Shown: positions 1 to 7,204 of the stretch, piece by piece
Numbering within the stretch: the stretch's first letter is position 1
How the letters are laid out: every line of letters starts with the position of its first letter
From: Thermococcus sp.
GTDB taxonomy: Archaea > Methanobacteriota_B > Thermococci > Thermococcales > Thermococcaceae
Direction: 5' to 3'
Length of the DNA: 7,786 nt
NCBI GenBank assembly: GCA_027023165.1
Contig: JALVWX010000188.1
Span: 1 to 7,786, forward strand
The notes under the pieces: model-generated
What the model saw: only the letters and a program-made list of their open reading frames with translations
The model's database searches: none
Told to the model about the DNA's origin: nothing
Program-made: the position numbers and the translations under genes

Positions 1-1
1 C

Positions 2-223
2 TCGACGGAGAGGTTCAAGGGGGCCTTCTGCAGGGATGCCTACTCTGAAGTACCTGTCCTCAGAAAACTGCCCGGAAAGAGGGACGAGAGGGTCTTTCTC
101 ACGATGCTGTTCCTGCTGTATCCCGTTCCAGTTTCAATAAAAGCACTCTTTGCTGTACTCGCCGTTCTGACGAACCTGCGGGTGGCTCTCACACTCTATT
201 TCATCTCCAGAAAAGTTTTGTAA
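2..223 (+). CDS. C-terminal end of a membrane protein, probably bifunctional IPCT/DIPP synthase (5'-truncated)
   Basis: An open frame enters from the left edge and ends at a TAA at 221-223, giving 73 residues. It has a basic segment ([10 protein letters not shown]) followed by two hydrophobic stretches, roughly residues 36-46 and 49-68, and ends in a short basic tail (SRKVL). This looks like the last membrane helices of a CDP-alcohol phosphatidyltransferase. The next gene makes inositol-1-phosphate, so the best guess is the bifunctional inositol-1-phosphate cytidylyltransferase / di-myo-inositol-phosphate-phosphate synthase, which uses that product to build the compatible solute DIP. The catalytic CDP-alcohol motif lies upstream of the window, so the assignment rests on context and tail character. 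Another polytopic membrane protein is possible. That a coding end is present is fairly sure; the product name is inferred. Confidence 0.6.
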   Translation, partial: STERFKGAFCRDAYSEVPVLRKLPGKRDERVFLTMLFLLYPVPVSIKALFAVLAVLTNLRVALTLYFISRKVL

Positions 224-224
224 G

Positions 225-251
225 CGAAAACTATTTAACTGCTGTAAAATA
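225..251 (+). promoter_or_regulatory. Promoter of inositol-1-phosphate synthase with overlapping Phr-like inverted repeat
   Basis: A purine-rich BRE-like stretch (225-230) precedes an AT-rich TATA-like element (about 231-238), suitably placed for transcription to start near 258-264. Over and just downstream of the TATA element lies an imperfect inverted repeat, TATTTAAC-TGCT-GTAAAATA (232-251), with 7 of 8 arm positions complementary. The Thermococcales heat-shock repressor Phr recognises a TTT..TAAC-N5-GTTA..AAA-like palindrome as I remember it. This site has TAAC and GTAA arms with a 4-nt spacer, so it resembles that site but is not a perfect match. Binding here would block TBP or polymerase. 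Confidence 0.45.
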
Positions 252-280
252 TCTTAAACCAACAAAGGAGGTGGGAGAAA

Positions 281-1429
281 ATGGTCAGGGTTGTTATACT
301 CGGGCAGGGCTACGTGGCAAGCATATTCGCGAGCGGTCTTGAGAAGATAAAGGCCGGAAAGCTCGAGCCCTACGGCGTTCCCCTCGCCGACGAGCTGCCG
401 ATCAAGATAAAGGAGGTAGAGATAGTCGGCTCCTACGATGTCGACGCGAGCAAGGTTGGAAAGGACCTCTACGAGGTCGTTAAGGCCTACGACCCCGATG
501 CCCCGGAGAGCCTCAAGGGAATAACCGTGAGGAAGGGCATCCACCTGAGAAGCCTCAGGAACCTCCCGCTTGAGGCTACCGGTCTAGACGACGAGATGAG
601 CCTCAAGGAGGCCGTTGAGAGGCTCGTGAGCGAGTGGAAGGAGCTTAAACCGGACGTCTTCGTCAACGTCTGCACCACCGAGGCCTTCGTCCCCTTCGAG
701 AGCAGGGAGGAGCTTGAGAAGGCCATCGAGGAGGACAAGAGGGACAGGCTCACAGCGACGCAGGTCTACGTTTATGCCGCTGCCAAGTACGCGAAAGAGA
801 CCGGAGGAGCGGCCTTCGTCAACGCCATCCCGACCCTCATAGCCAACGACCCGGTCTACGTTGACCTCGCGAAGGAGAGCAACCTCGTTATCTTCGGCGA
901 CGACGGTGCCACCGGAGCAACACCGCTCACCGCCGACGTCCTCAGCCACCTCGCCCAGAGGAACCGCTACGTCCTCGACATTGCCCAGTTCAACATCGGA
1001 GGAAACAACGACTTCCTCGCCCTGACGGACAAAGAGCGCAACAAGAGCAAGGAGTTCACCAAGTCGAGCATAGTCAAGGACCTCCTCGGCTACGACGCGC
1101 CGCACTACATCAAGCCCACCGGCTTCCTAGAGCCGCTCGGCGACAAGAAGTTCATAGCGATGCACATCGAGTACGTTTCCTTTAACGGCGCCCGCGACGA
1201 ACTCGTCATCACCGGCAGGATAAACGACAGTCCAGCTTTAGCTGGCCTCCTCGTCGACCTCGTCAGGCTCGGAAAGATAGCCGTTGACAGAAAGGAGTTC
1301 GGAACCGTTTACGAGGTCAACGCCTTCTACATGAAGAACCCGGGACCGAAGGAGAGGGGCAACATACCGCGCATAATAGCTCACGAGAAGATGCGCCAGT
1401 GGGCCGGTCTCAAGCCCAAGTGGCTCTGA
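281..1429 (+). CDS. myo-inositol-1-phosphate synthase
   Basis: Converts D-glucose 6-phosphate to L-myo-inositol 1-phosphate with bound NAD. In Thermococcales this feeds archaeal inositol phospholipids and the heat- and salt-stress solute di-myo-inositol phosphate. The 382 residues match the archaeal short form. An N-terminal Rossmann motif GQGYVA (residues 8-13) binds NAD. The family signature GDDGATGATP (206-215), the NIGGNNDFLAL block (238-248), the lysine cluster K255/K257/K261 and KPTGF (278-282) are present in the expected order, so the active site looks intact. The ATG at 281 is preceded by a strong Shine-Dalgarno GGAGGTG (267-273). The gene lies 57 bp after a probable DIP synthase gene but has its own promoter with a possible Phr site, suggesting heat-responsive expression. 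GC-rich codon use matches the core genes. Confidence 0.95.
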   Translation: MVRVVILGQGYVASIFASGLEKIKAGKLEPYGVPLADELPIKIKEVEIVGSYDVDASKVGKDLYEVVKAYDPDAPESLKGITVRKGIHLRSLRNLPLEATGLDDEMSLKEAVERLVSEWKELKPDVFVNVCTTEAFVPFESREELEKAIEEDKRDRLTATQVYVYAAAKYAKETGGAAFVNAIPTLIANDPVYVDLAKESNLVIFGDDGATGATPLTADVLSHLAQRNRYVLDIAQFNIGGNNDFLALTDKERNKSKEFTKSSIVKDLLGYDAPHYIKPTGFLEPLGDKKFIAMHIEYVSFNGARDELVITGRINDSPALAGLLVDLVRLGKIAVDRKEFGTVYEVNAFYMKNPGPKERGNIPRIIAHEKMRQWAGLKPKWL

Positions 1430-1430
1430 T

Positions 1431-1440
1431 CCCTTCTTTT
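1431..1440 (+). terminator. Pyrimidine-rich possible terminator after inositol-1-phosphate synthase
   Basis: The stretch CCCTTCTTTT directly follows the stop codon. Archaeal termination in Thermococcales uses U-rich runs without a hairpin. This run is short and interrupted by cytosines, so the call is weak; the fresh promoter just downstream supports a transcript end here. Confidence 0.3.
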
Positions 1441-1442
1441 CA

Positions 1443-1457
1443 ACAAACCTTTTAATC
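1443..1457 (+). promoter_or_regulatory. BRE/TATA promoter of the DUF4443-pyrF-PUA-ribL operon
   Basis: ACAAACCTTTTAATC combines an A-rich BRE (about 1443-1447) with a TTTTAA TATA-like core (about 1449-1455). Initiation would be expected about 25 nt downstream, leaving a short leader that contains the GGAGGG ribosome site at 1477-1482. It is the only clear promoter before the four tightly packed genes. Confidence 0.5.
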
Positions 1458-1488
1458 CCCTTTTCCAAGTTTTCTCGGAGGGAAAAGA

Positions 1489-2088
1489 ATGAGCTGGAAG
1501 AGGGGAGCCTATCCCGAGTTCACTCCCGAAGATGTTGTGGCGGTTCTCTTCATGCTCCGGGAGCCGGTTGGGAGGAAGACGGTCTCAGAGGTTCTCGAAC
1601 TCGGCGAGGGGAGCGTCAGAACGCTTCTGAAGAAGCTCTCCTACCTGGGGGCAATACGGTCAACGCAGAGGGGCCACTCGCTCAGCAGGGAAGGAGAGGA
1701 ACTCCTGAAGGGCATCGAGAGAAGCTTTTCAGGGGCAGTTCCCGTGGGAACCGTGGAGGGCTTCCCGGCCTTCGCCCTCAGGGTGAGAAAGCCGGGGGAG
1801 TTCAAGAGCATCGAACTTCGAGACGAGGCCATAAGGTTCCACGCGAGGGGGGCGATGATACTCGTCGTCAGGGACGGGAGAATCGTCTTCCCCGAGGACG
1901 GGAGACCGCTGGAGGAGACGATGCCCGAGCTTGATGGGAGGCTCAAACTTTTGAAGCCCGAGGAAGGGGACATGGTCGTCGTGACCTGGGCAGAAAGCCC
2001 GGCCAAGGCCATGAAGAGCGCCTACCACGTGGCCCTGTTCCTCAAGGAAAAAGAGGTTCCCGAGGAGATAAAGTCCCTCGCGAGGTGA
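1489..2088 (+). CDS. Winged-helix DUF4443-type protein, putative transcriptional regulator
   Basis: The 199-residue protein starts with a winged-helix-like domain (about residues 10-72). Helices around EDVVAVLFMLRE and KTVSEVLEL precede a recognition-helix candidate SVRTLLKKLSYLGAI, and RSTQRGHSLSREGEELL forms the wing and following helix. The rest (about 75-190) is a mixed alpha/beta domain, with strands such as GAMILVVRDGRIVFP, that I associate with the archaeal DUF4443 family; no enzymatic motif is apparent. The ATG at 1489 has GGAGGG at 1477-1482. The gene opens a tight operon with pyrF, a PUA-domain translation protein and ribL, so a ligand-responsive regulator of nucleotide or coenzyme supply is a reasonable inference, but the effector and targets are unknown. 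No signal peptide or membrane segment is seen. Confidence 0.8.
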   Translation: MSWKRGAYPEFTPEDVVAVLFMLREPVGRKTVSEVLELGEGSVRTLLKKLSYLGAIRSTQRGHSLSREGEELLKGIERSFSGAVPVGTVEGFPAFALRVRKPGEFKSIELRDEAIRFHARGAMILVVRDGRIVFPEDGRPLEETMPELDGRLKLLKPEEGDMVVVTWAESPAKAMKSAYHVALFLKEKEVPEEIKSLAR

Positions 2089-2092
2089 AACC

Positions 2093-2728
2093 GTGAGCAG
2101 GCTTATTCTTGCTTTGGACGTCTACGACCGCGATAAAGCACTTGAGATAGCGGAGTGCACCGCGGACTACCTCTGGGCCATCAAGGTCAACTGGCCGCTG
2201 ATAATCGGCTCGGGCCTTAAAGTAATCACCGAGCTGAAGCAGGTGACGGGACTGCCGATCATAGCCGATTTGAAGCTCGCTGACATTCCCAACACGAACC
2301 GGCTGATAGCGAGGGAGGTTTTTGAAGCCGGGGCCGATTATACCATAGCCCACGGCTTCGTTGGGAGGGACAGTGTTAAAGCGGTTATGGAACTTGGAGA
2401 GACTATAATCGTCGTCGAGATGAGCCACCCCGGAGCAAAGGAGTTCATCCAGCCGGTAACGGATAAGCTCATCGAGATGGCCAACGAGCTTGAGCCCTTT
2501 GTTGTTATAGCCCCTGCAACGAGGCCGGAACGCGTCGCTTACATCCGCTCAAAGCTGAAGCCGGGGATTAAGGTGATAACTCCCGGCGTTGGTGCCCAGG
2601 GGGGAAAGGCCGGGGACGTTTTAAAGGCCGGAGCCGATTACATCATCGTGGGGAGGGCCATCTATCAGAGTGAGAACCCGAGGGAGAGCGCAGGGAGGAT
2701 TTTCGAGGAGGTGGGGGCATGGAGCTGA
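2093..2728 (+). CDS. pyrF: Orotidine 5'-phosphate decarboxylase
   Basis: Catalyses the last step of de novo UMP synthesis, OMP to UMP plus CO2. The 211-residue TIM barrel has the complete catalytic set: D9 (LALDV), K31 (IKVNWPL), and the D59-x-K61-x-x-D64 tetrad segment DLKLADIP. The spacing matches the Methanothermobacter enzyme. Phosphate-gripping residues are seen in GVGAQGG (Q169) and VGRAIYQ (R188). The start is a GTG at 2093, four nt after the preceding stop; the ribosome site GAGGTG (2082-2087) overlaps that upstream stop, indicating coupling. The 3' end overlaps the next gene by 10 nt. Its product is the substrate of the UMP kinase encoded about 1 kb downstream. Confidence 0.97.
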   Translation: MSRLILALDVYDRDKALEIAECTADYLWAIKVNWPLIIGSGLKVITELKQVTGLPIIADLKLADIPNTNRLIAREVFEAGADYTIAHGFVGRDSVKAVMELGETIIVVEMSHPGAKEFIQPVTDKLIEMANELEPFVVIAPATRPERVAYIRSKLKPGIKVITPGVGAQGGKAGDVLKAGADYIIVGRAIYQSENPRESAGRIFEEVGAWS

Positions 2729-3237
2729 AGGTCAAACATCCATTGAGCAAGAAGGAGGTCAAGGAGATAATCCGCGAGATGAGCGAGATCTTCGGCGAGG
2801 AGATAGCCAAGAAGATGCTGAACAAGAAGGACCGGGTTGAGCTGGCGGAGTTCGACAAGACGACGGAGATAATCCTGGTCAACGGAAAGCCATTCTTCAT
2901 CAGACGGAAGGAACTCGTCTTTCCGCTGGTCATAGCTCTCTACGAGCTTTCCAACGAGGAGGATCTGAGGAAGTGGCCGAGGAGGGTTGTGGTGGACGCA
3001 GGAGCGGTTCCCTTCATCCTCAAAGGGGCAGATGTCATGGCCGCCGGTATAACCGACGCCGATGAGAACATCAGGGAGGGCGATTTCGTCTTTGTTGTGG
3101 AAGAGGACTATGGAAGGCCCCTCGCGATAGGAATAGCCCTCATGGACGGCAAGACCATGAAGGAGATGCCCAAAGGCAAAGCCGTCAAAAACATCCACCA
3201 CGCCAAGGACAAGATATGGAAGCTAACGGTGGGCTGA
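2719..3237 (+). CDS. PUA-domain RNA-binding protein, MCT-1/Tma20-like
   Basis: A 172-residue protein with an N-terminal alpha/beta domain (about 1-85; basic helices [19 protein letters not shown], then strands around [14 protein letters not shown]) and a C-terminal PUA domain (about 89-165). The PUA signature [20 protein letters not shown] (89-108) is followed by AAGI and REGDFVFVV. This architecture is that of archaeal proteins related to eukaryotic MCT-1/Tma20, ribosome-associated factors linked to re-initiation and recycling with DENR. The archaeal function is not firmly known. The ATG at 2719 lies inside the end of pyrF (10-nt overlap), with a strong GAGGAGGTG site just upstream (2705-2713), so translation is probably coupled. 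The stop is one nt from the next start. Deazaguanine/tRNA-modifying enzymes also carry PUA domains, but no catalytic domain is present here. Confidence 0.85.
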   Translation: MELKVKHPLSKKEVKEIIREMSEIFGEEIAKKMLNKKDRVELAEFDKTTEIILVNGKPFFIRRKELVFPLVIALYELSNEEDLRKWPRRVVVDAGAVPFILKGADVMAAGITDADENIREGDFVFVVEEDYGRPLAIGIALMDGKTMKEMPKGKAVKNIHHAKDKIWKLTVG

Positions 3238-3238
3238 G

Positions 3239-4443
<1,205 letters not shown>

Positions 4444-4445
4444 GG

Positions 4446-4459
4446 GTTCTCTCTTTCCT
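4446..4459 (+). terminator. Pyrimidine-rich possible terminator after pyrH
   Basis: The run TTCTCTCTTTCCTC follows the pyrH stop codon, with a new promoter immediately behind it. It has no hairpin and no long uninterrupted T run, so it is only a weak candidate for an archaeal U-rich terminator. Confidence 0.3.
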
Positions 4460-4460
4460 C

Positions 4461-4477
4461 AAAACGCTTATATATTT
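4461..4477 (+). promoter_or_regulatory. BRE/TATA promoter of the RHH-PIN pair
   Basis: AAAACG (BRE, 4461-4466) followed by CTTATATATTT (4467-4477) is a textbook-like archaeal promoter. The expected start of transcription is near 4497-4501, giving a very short leader before the ATG at 4506. The ribosome site would be GGTGGT (4497-4502). Confidence 0.65.
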
Positions 4478-4496
4478 TGTCCGACTATTGTCCTAC
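4477..4496 (+). promoter_or_regulatory. TTGTCC direct repeat, probable operator of the RHH protein
   Basis: TTGTCCGAC (4477-4485) and TTGTCCTAC (4488-4496) match at 8 of 9 positions and are spaced 11 bp, one helical turn, between the TATA box and the expected transcription start. Ribbon-helix-helix dimers bind short half-sites side by side on one face of DNA, and antitoxins of this class commonly repress their own operon. The function is inferred from position and geometry. Confidence 0.5.
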
Positions 4497-4505
4497 GGTG
4501 GTTGA

Positions 4506-4772
4506 ATGCCCACTGCGGAGAAGGTTTCAGTCCGCTTTCCTCCTAGCCTGATGCGCGAGATAGACAGACTAATTGAGCGGGGGGAGTTCTCAAGCAGGAG
4601 CGAGTTCATAAAGGAAGCAGTCAGGTTCTTCCTCCTGCACTATGAGTCTCCCAAAGAACTCTGGGAGGAGTACAAGCTCCTCGCGAGGAGCAGGAAGCTT
4701 CCATCTGAGGAGGAAATCGAAAAGCTCCTTGAGGAAGTGGACGAGGAATGGAAGCGCTCAAGGTCGTCTTAG
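4506..4772 (+). CDS. Ribbon-helix-helix (CopG/VapB-like) protein, probable antitoxin
   Basis: An 88-residue protein. A short N-terminal DNA-contacting strand KVSVRFP (6-12) is followed by helix SLMREIDRLIERG and the helix SRSEFIKEAVRFFL, together the classic RHH dimerisation and DNA-binding fold (about 5-45). The remaining half (about 48-88) is a charged helical tail rich in Glu and Lys, the kind of extension that antitoxins wrap round their toxins. Its end overlaps the PIN gene start by 25 nt, so the two are probably co-translated. It would neutralise the PIN nuclease and repress the shared promoter through the TTGTCC repeat. A stand-alone regulator is possible, but the overlap favours an antitoxin. 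Confidence 0.85.
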   Translation: MPTAEKVSVRFPPSLMREIDRLIERGEFSSRSEFIKEAVRFFLLHYESPKELWEEYKLLARSRKLPSEEEIEKLLEEVDEEWKRSRSS

Positions 4773-5215
4773 ACACGAACGTCGTCATAGCGGCGGCGAT
4801 AAACCCCTTCGGCAGTTCTGGAAAGGTACTCGACATGATCGTCAATGGAGCGGTTCGCTCCTACACCTCCGAAGCGATACTTGAGGAGCTGCGCTTTAAG
4901 CTCACGAACGAGAAGGTTCTCAAATACCTTGAGAGCAGGGTTTATGCACTATGGATTTACAGGATTTTCAGGGCTTCCTCCGCCCTAGTTGAGCCAGCCG
5001 AACACTTCGACGTTTCGCCTGACCCCGATGACAACAAGTTCTTCGATGTTGTTTATTCTGCCAAGGCGGACTTTCTGATAAGTCTCGACAAGAAGCACGT
5101 GCTGAGACTGAGAGATAAGGAGAGGAGGTTTTCCCTTAAGGGACACGAGTTTCTAATCCTGACTCCAGCCGAGTTCCTTGAGGTCGTCGAAAGGGATAAA
5201 AACTCTGGAGCGTAG
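4748..5215 (+). CDS. PIN-domain putative toxin (COG1569/VapC-like ribonuclease)
   Basis: A 155-residue protein with the PIN nuclease layout of the 'putative toxin-antitoxin system toxin component' family. Acidic metal-binding residues are all visible: D9 in VVLDTNVVI, E46/E47 in AILEEL, D92/D94/D95 in SPDPDDNKFFD, and D114 in LISLDKKH. Such proteins are Mg-dependent RNases that arrest translation when freed from their antitoxin; the RNA target cannot be read from sequence. The ATG at 4748 lies 25 nt inside the RHH gene. Only a weak AGGA is adjacent, so translation probably depends on coupling with the antitoxin. Codon use and GC are somewhat less GC-rich than in the operon upstream. The frame is intact, with no sign of decay. 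Confidence 0.88.
   Translation: MEALKVVLDTNVVIAAAINPFGSSGKVLDMIVNGAVRSYTSEAILEELRFKLTNEKVLKYLESRVYALWIYRIFRASSALVEPAEHFDVSPDPDDNKFFDVVYSAKADFLISLDKKHVLRLRDKERRFSLKGHEFLILTPAEFLEVVERDKNSGA
5188..5204 (+). promoter_or_regulatory. Possible promoter for the channel gene within the PIN gene end
   Basis: CGAAAG followed by GGATAAAAAC is BRE/TATA-like and ends about 30 nt before the ATG at 5234, so a transcript starting near 5222-5228 would have a leader of about ten bases. The element lies inside coding sequence and TATA-like words arise by chance, so read-through from the RHH-PIN promoter is equally possible. Confidence 0.3.
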
Positions 5216-5233
5216 TTAGGTTAGTGAGCACGT

Positions 5234-7204
5234 ATGTGCAAGATGGCACACTTTGGTAACTGCGATCCAGAGACTGCCGATCAGGAGTACTGTATTTTTC
5301 ACAAGCCAAACAAGAGCGAAGAAGAGGCCGTTGAATTTTACAGGAAGTTTTTAGAGAGGTTCAAGCCAAGGGTTGAGGAGATTGAAGTTGATTGGCATAA
5401 GATAAAGAGGCTGGTTTTTGAAAAGCCGGTGGATGCGAGAGGTTTTGTGTTTCCAAAGATATCACTTGAGATTGAATACACAGATCCAAAAACGGGAGAT
5501 ACATGGAGAGGTACATCCCCGTTTGAATACGCAGTTTTTGAGCAAGATGCAATATTCAGTGATGCGATATTTGAAGATTCTATTTCCTTTAAGGGTGCAG
5601 TGTTTAAAGGGAATGCTGTCTTTGAATATTCAGAATTTCGGGGGCTTACAACTTTTGAAGGATCAACATTTGAGATAGAATCAAAGTTTAAAGAGGTTGT
5701 ATTTAAAGAGGGCGTTGAATTTAGTGGTGCAAAATTTGAGAAAAAAGTAACTTTTGAAAACTCGAAATTTGACATCAGAACAATGTACCTTAGTGATGGG
5801 GAATATTCAGTTGGAGTGTCATTCTTTGGTTGCAAATTTAAAGGAGATACTGATTTCAGCGGGGCCAAACTAACAAACCCTTCATTTAGATATGCCACAT
5901 TTGAAGGGGCAGTATTTTTCAAAAACACGACCTTTACCAAAGGTGCACTTGAATTTGGCACTTTCAATTTTAAAGACACTACATTTGAAGGAGATGCAAA
6001 TTTCTCATCTGCTACATTTGATGGAAACGTGTTCTTTGTAGACGCTGAATTTAAAAAGAAGAGCGATAGTGCAATAGAAAATAATGAACACAGCAAGGTC
6101 AAATTTAGTAGGTGCATGTTTAATGGATTCGCGGATTTTAGAAATTGCAAGTGTGATGAAAATGTCGAAATTTCCTTTGCCAATTCCATTTTTAAAGATG
6201 TTGCTGCTTTTGACTTTGCAGAGTTTGGAACTGCTATTTTCAACTTCTCTGTGTTTAAGGATAATATGGAATTTAATGAAGCAACAATACTGAAACCCGT
6301 TGAATTTAGACGTGTCACCTTCGAGTCTCATGTTAAGTTTTTGAGAGATAAGTTCAGAGATACTGTAACGTTTCTAGACTCTATCTTTAAAAAGGATGTT
6401 ATATTTGACTGGTCTCTTTTTGAAGGCCTTGTAGAGTTAACGGCAGAATATCACGGCAAACTCAGCTTTAAGCGTTCAGCATTTTATCTTGGGGTTCAAA
6501 TAGACTGGGATAGGGTTGTAGTTAAAGACATAGATGCAAAAAAAGAACTTGTAAGAATCTACGTAGACGCTCTAAAAAAAGAAGGACGAATCAAAGAGGC
6601 TTATAGATTTGCCCTAGAATTTAAGAAAGAGCTAAATAGAGATCGGAGGAAGAAAGGAACAATAAAAGACAAATTAACTGCGTATATAGAGTGGATAGCT
6701 CTTGAATTACCTAGTGAATACCTGACAAATTGGAAAAGAACTGTGATCTCCAGCATTCTTACAATCTTGATTTTTGGGGCAATATACTACGGGATCAGTG
6801 TAGTTGGAGGCGGAGGCATTAGGGACAGCTGTTGTGAGTTTTCTGGAGCTAATATCAGCATAAGCAACAATGTTAGCATTAAATGGACTAACTCTTTTAA
6901 TGTAACTCTTAATAAGAGTTTCACAGTTCAAAATCTATCAAGCAACACGATCGCTATGGCGACCAGGGACAATAACAGCTTACGTGGATGTATCTTAAAA
7001 GAAACCCCTCACATTATAACAGACATTTTAAATTACATATATTTTAGCGCAGTTACATTTACAACTCTGGGATACGGTGATTTTCACCCGGTAGGTATTG
7101 TTAAGATATTAGCAAGCATTGAGGCATTTTTAGGGGTAATTTATGCTGCCATGATTTCAGCAATTCTTGGAAAAGAACTATTTGTAGAAGAATTTGAGGA
7201 ATGA
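5234..7204 (+). CDS. Pentapeptide-repeat protein fused to a two-helix potassium-channel pore, with N-terminal Cys/His motif
   Basis: A 656-residue predicted membrane channel. Domains: a Cys/His cluster (C2, H6, C10, C20, H23, ending CIFH) that may bind zinc. Then about 320 residues (97-417) of degenerate pentapeptide repeats with Phe at the centre (AVFEQ, AIFED, AVFKG and so on), expected to form a right-handed quadrilateral beta-helix, with loops near 180-192 and 274-288. A charged helical linker (about 427-500) follows, ending in SEYLTNW. TM1 is about 502-524, an extracellular loop 525-590, then a pore helix and filter TTLGYGD (610-616), and TM2 about 622-645. The filter matches potassium channels, so K+ conduction is likely; the cytosolic beta-helix may gate or anchor it. 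The ribosome site is weak; the ATG at 5234 keeps C2. The AT-rich composition differs sharply from its neighbours and suggests transfer. Ligand and physiological role are unknown. Confidence 0.88.
   Translation: MCKMAHFGNCDPETADQEYCIFHKPNKSEEEAVEFYRKFLERFKPRVEEIEVDWHKIKRLVFEKPVDARGFVFPKISLEIEYTDPKTGDTWRGTSPFEYAVFEQDAIFSDAIFEDSISFKGAVFKGNAVFEYSEFRGLTTFEGSTFEIESKFKEVVFKEGVEFSGAKFEKKVTFENSKFDIRTMYLSDGEYSVGVSFFGCKFKGDTDFSGAKLTNPSFRYATFEGAVFFKNTTFTKGALEFGTFNFKDTTFEGDANFSSATFDGNVFFVDAEFKKKSDSAIENNEHSKVKFSRCMFNGFADFRNCKCDENVEISFANSIFKDVAAFDFAEFGTAIFNFSVFKDNMEFNEATILKPVEFRRVTFESHVKFLRDKFRDTVTFLDSIFKKDVIFDWSLFEGLVELTAEYHGKLSFKRSAFYLGVQIDWDRVVVKDIDAKKELVRIYVDALKKEGRIKEAYRFALEFKKELNRDRRKKGTIKDKLTAYIEWIALELPSEYLTNWKRTVISSILTILIFGAIYYGISVVGGGGIRDSCCEFSGANISISNNVSIKWTNSFNVTLNKSFTVQNLSSNTIAMATRDNNSLRGCILKETPHIITDILNYIYFSAVTFTTLGYGDFHPVGIVKILASIEAFLGVIYAAMISAILGKELFVEEFEE

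Noticed and set aside
584..1105. Antisense open frames opposite the GC-rich genes, such as this one within inositol-1-phosphate synthase
   Set aside because: GC-rich coding sequence commonly leaves long open frames on the opposite strand. These lack ribosome sites and domain character, and the + strand gene has complete family motifs.
1232..1245. Perfect hairpin CCAGC-TTTA-GCTGG inside inositol-1-phosphate synthase
   Set aside because: It encodes an ordinary Pro-Ala-Leu-Ala-Gly stretch in the middle of the gene, is only 5 bp long and has no T run or other sign of function.
4642..4884. Alternative + strand frame of 80 codons across the RHH-PIN junction
   Set aside because: It is out of frame with both well-supported genes, its product is a Ser/Arg-rich string, and it has no ribosome site.
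5338..6318. Long antisense open frame (326 codons) opposite the channel gene
   Set aside because: It lies wholly within the pentapeptide region, where repeated TTT, GAA and AAA codons make stop codons rare on the other strand. The predicted product is a low-complexity Ser/Asn/Leu string with no recognisable domain, promoter or ribosome site.
5531..6480. Tandem DNA repeats or CRISPR-like array suggested by the recurring TTTGAA/TTTAAA words
   Set aside because: The periodicity comes from degenerate five-residue protein repeats; there is no conserved 25-40 bp repeat or spacer pattern.
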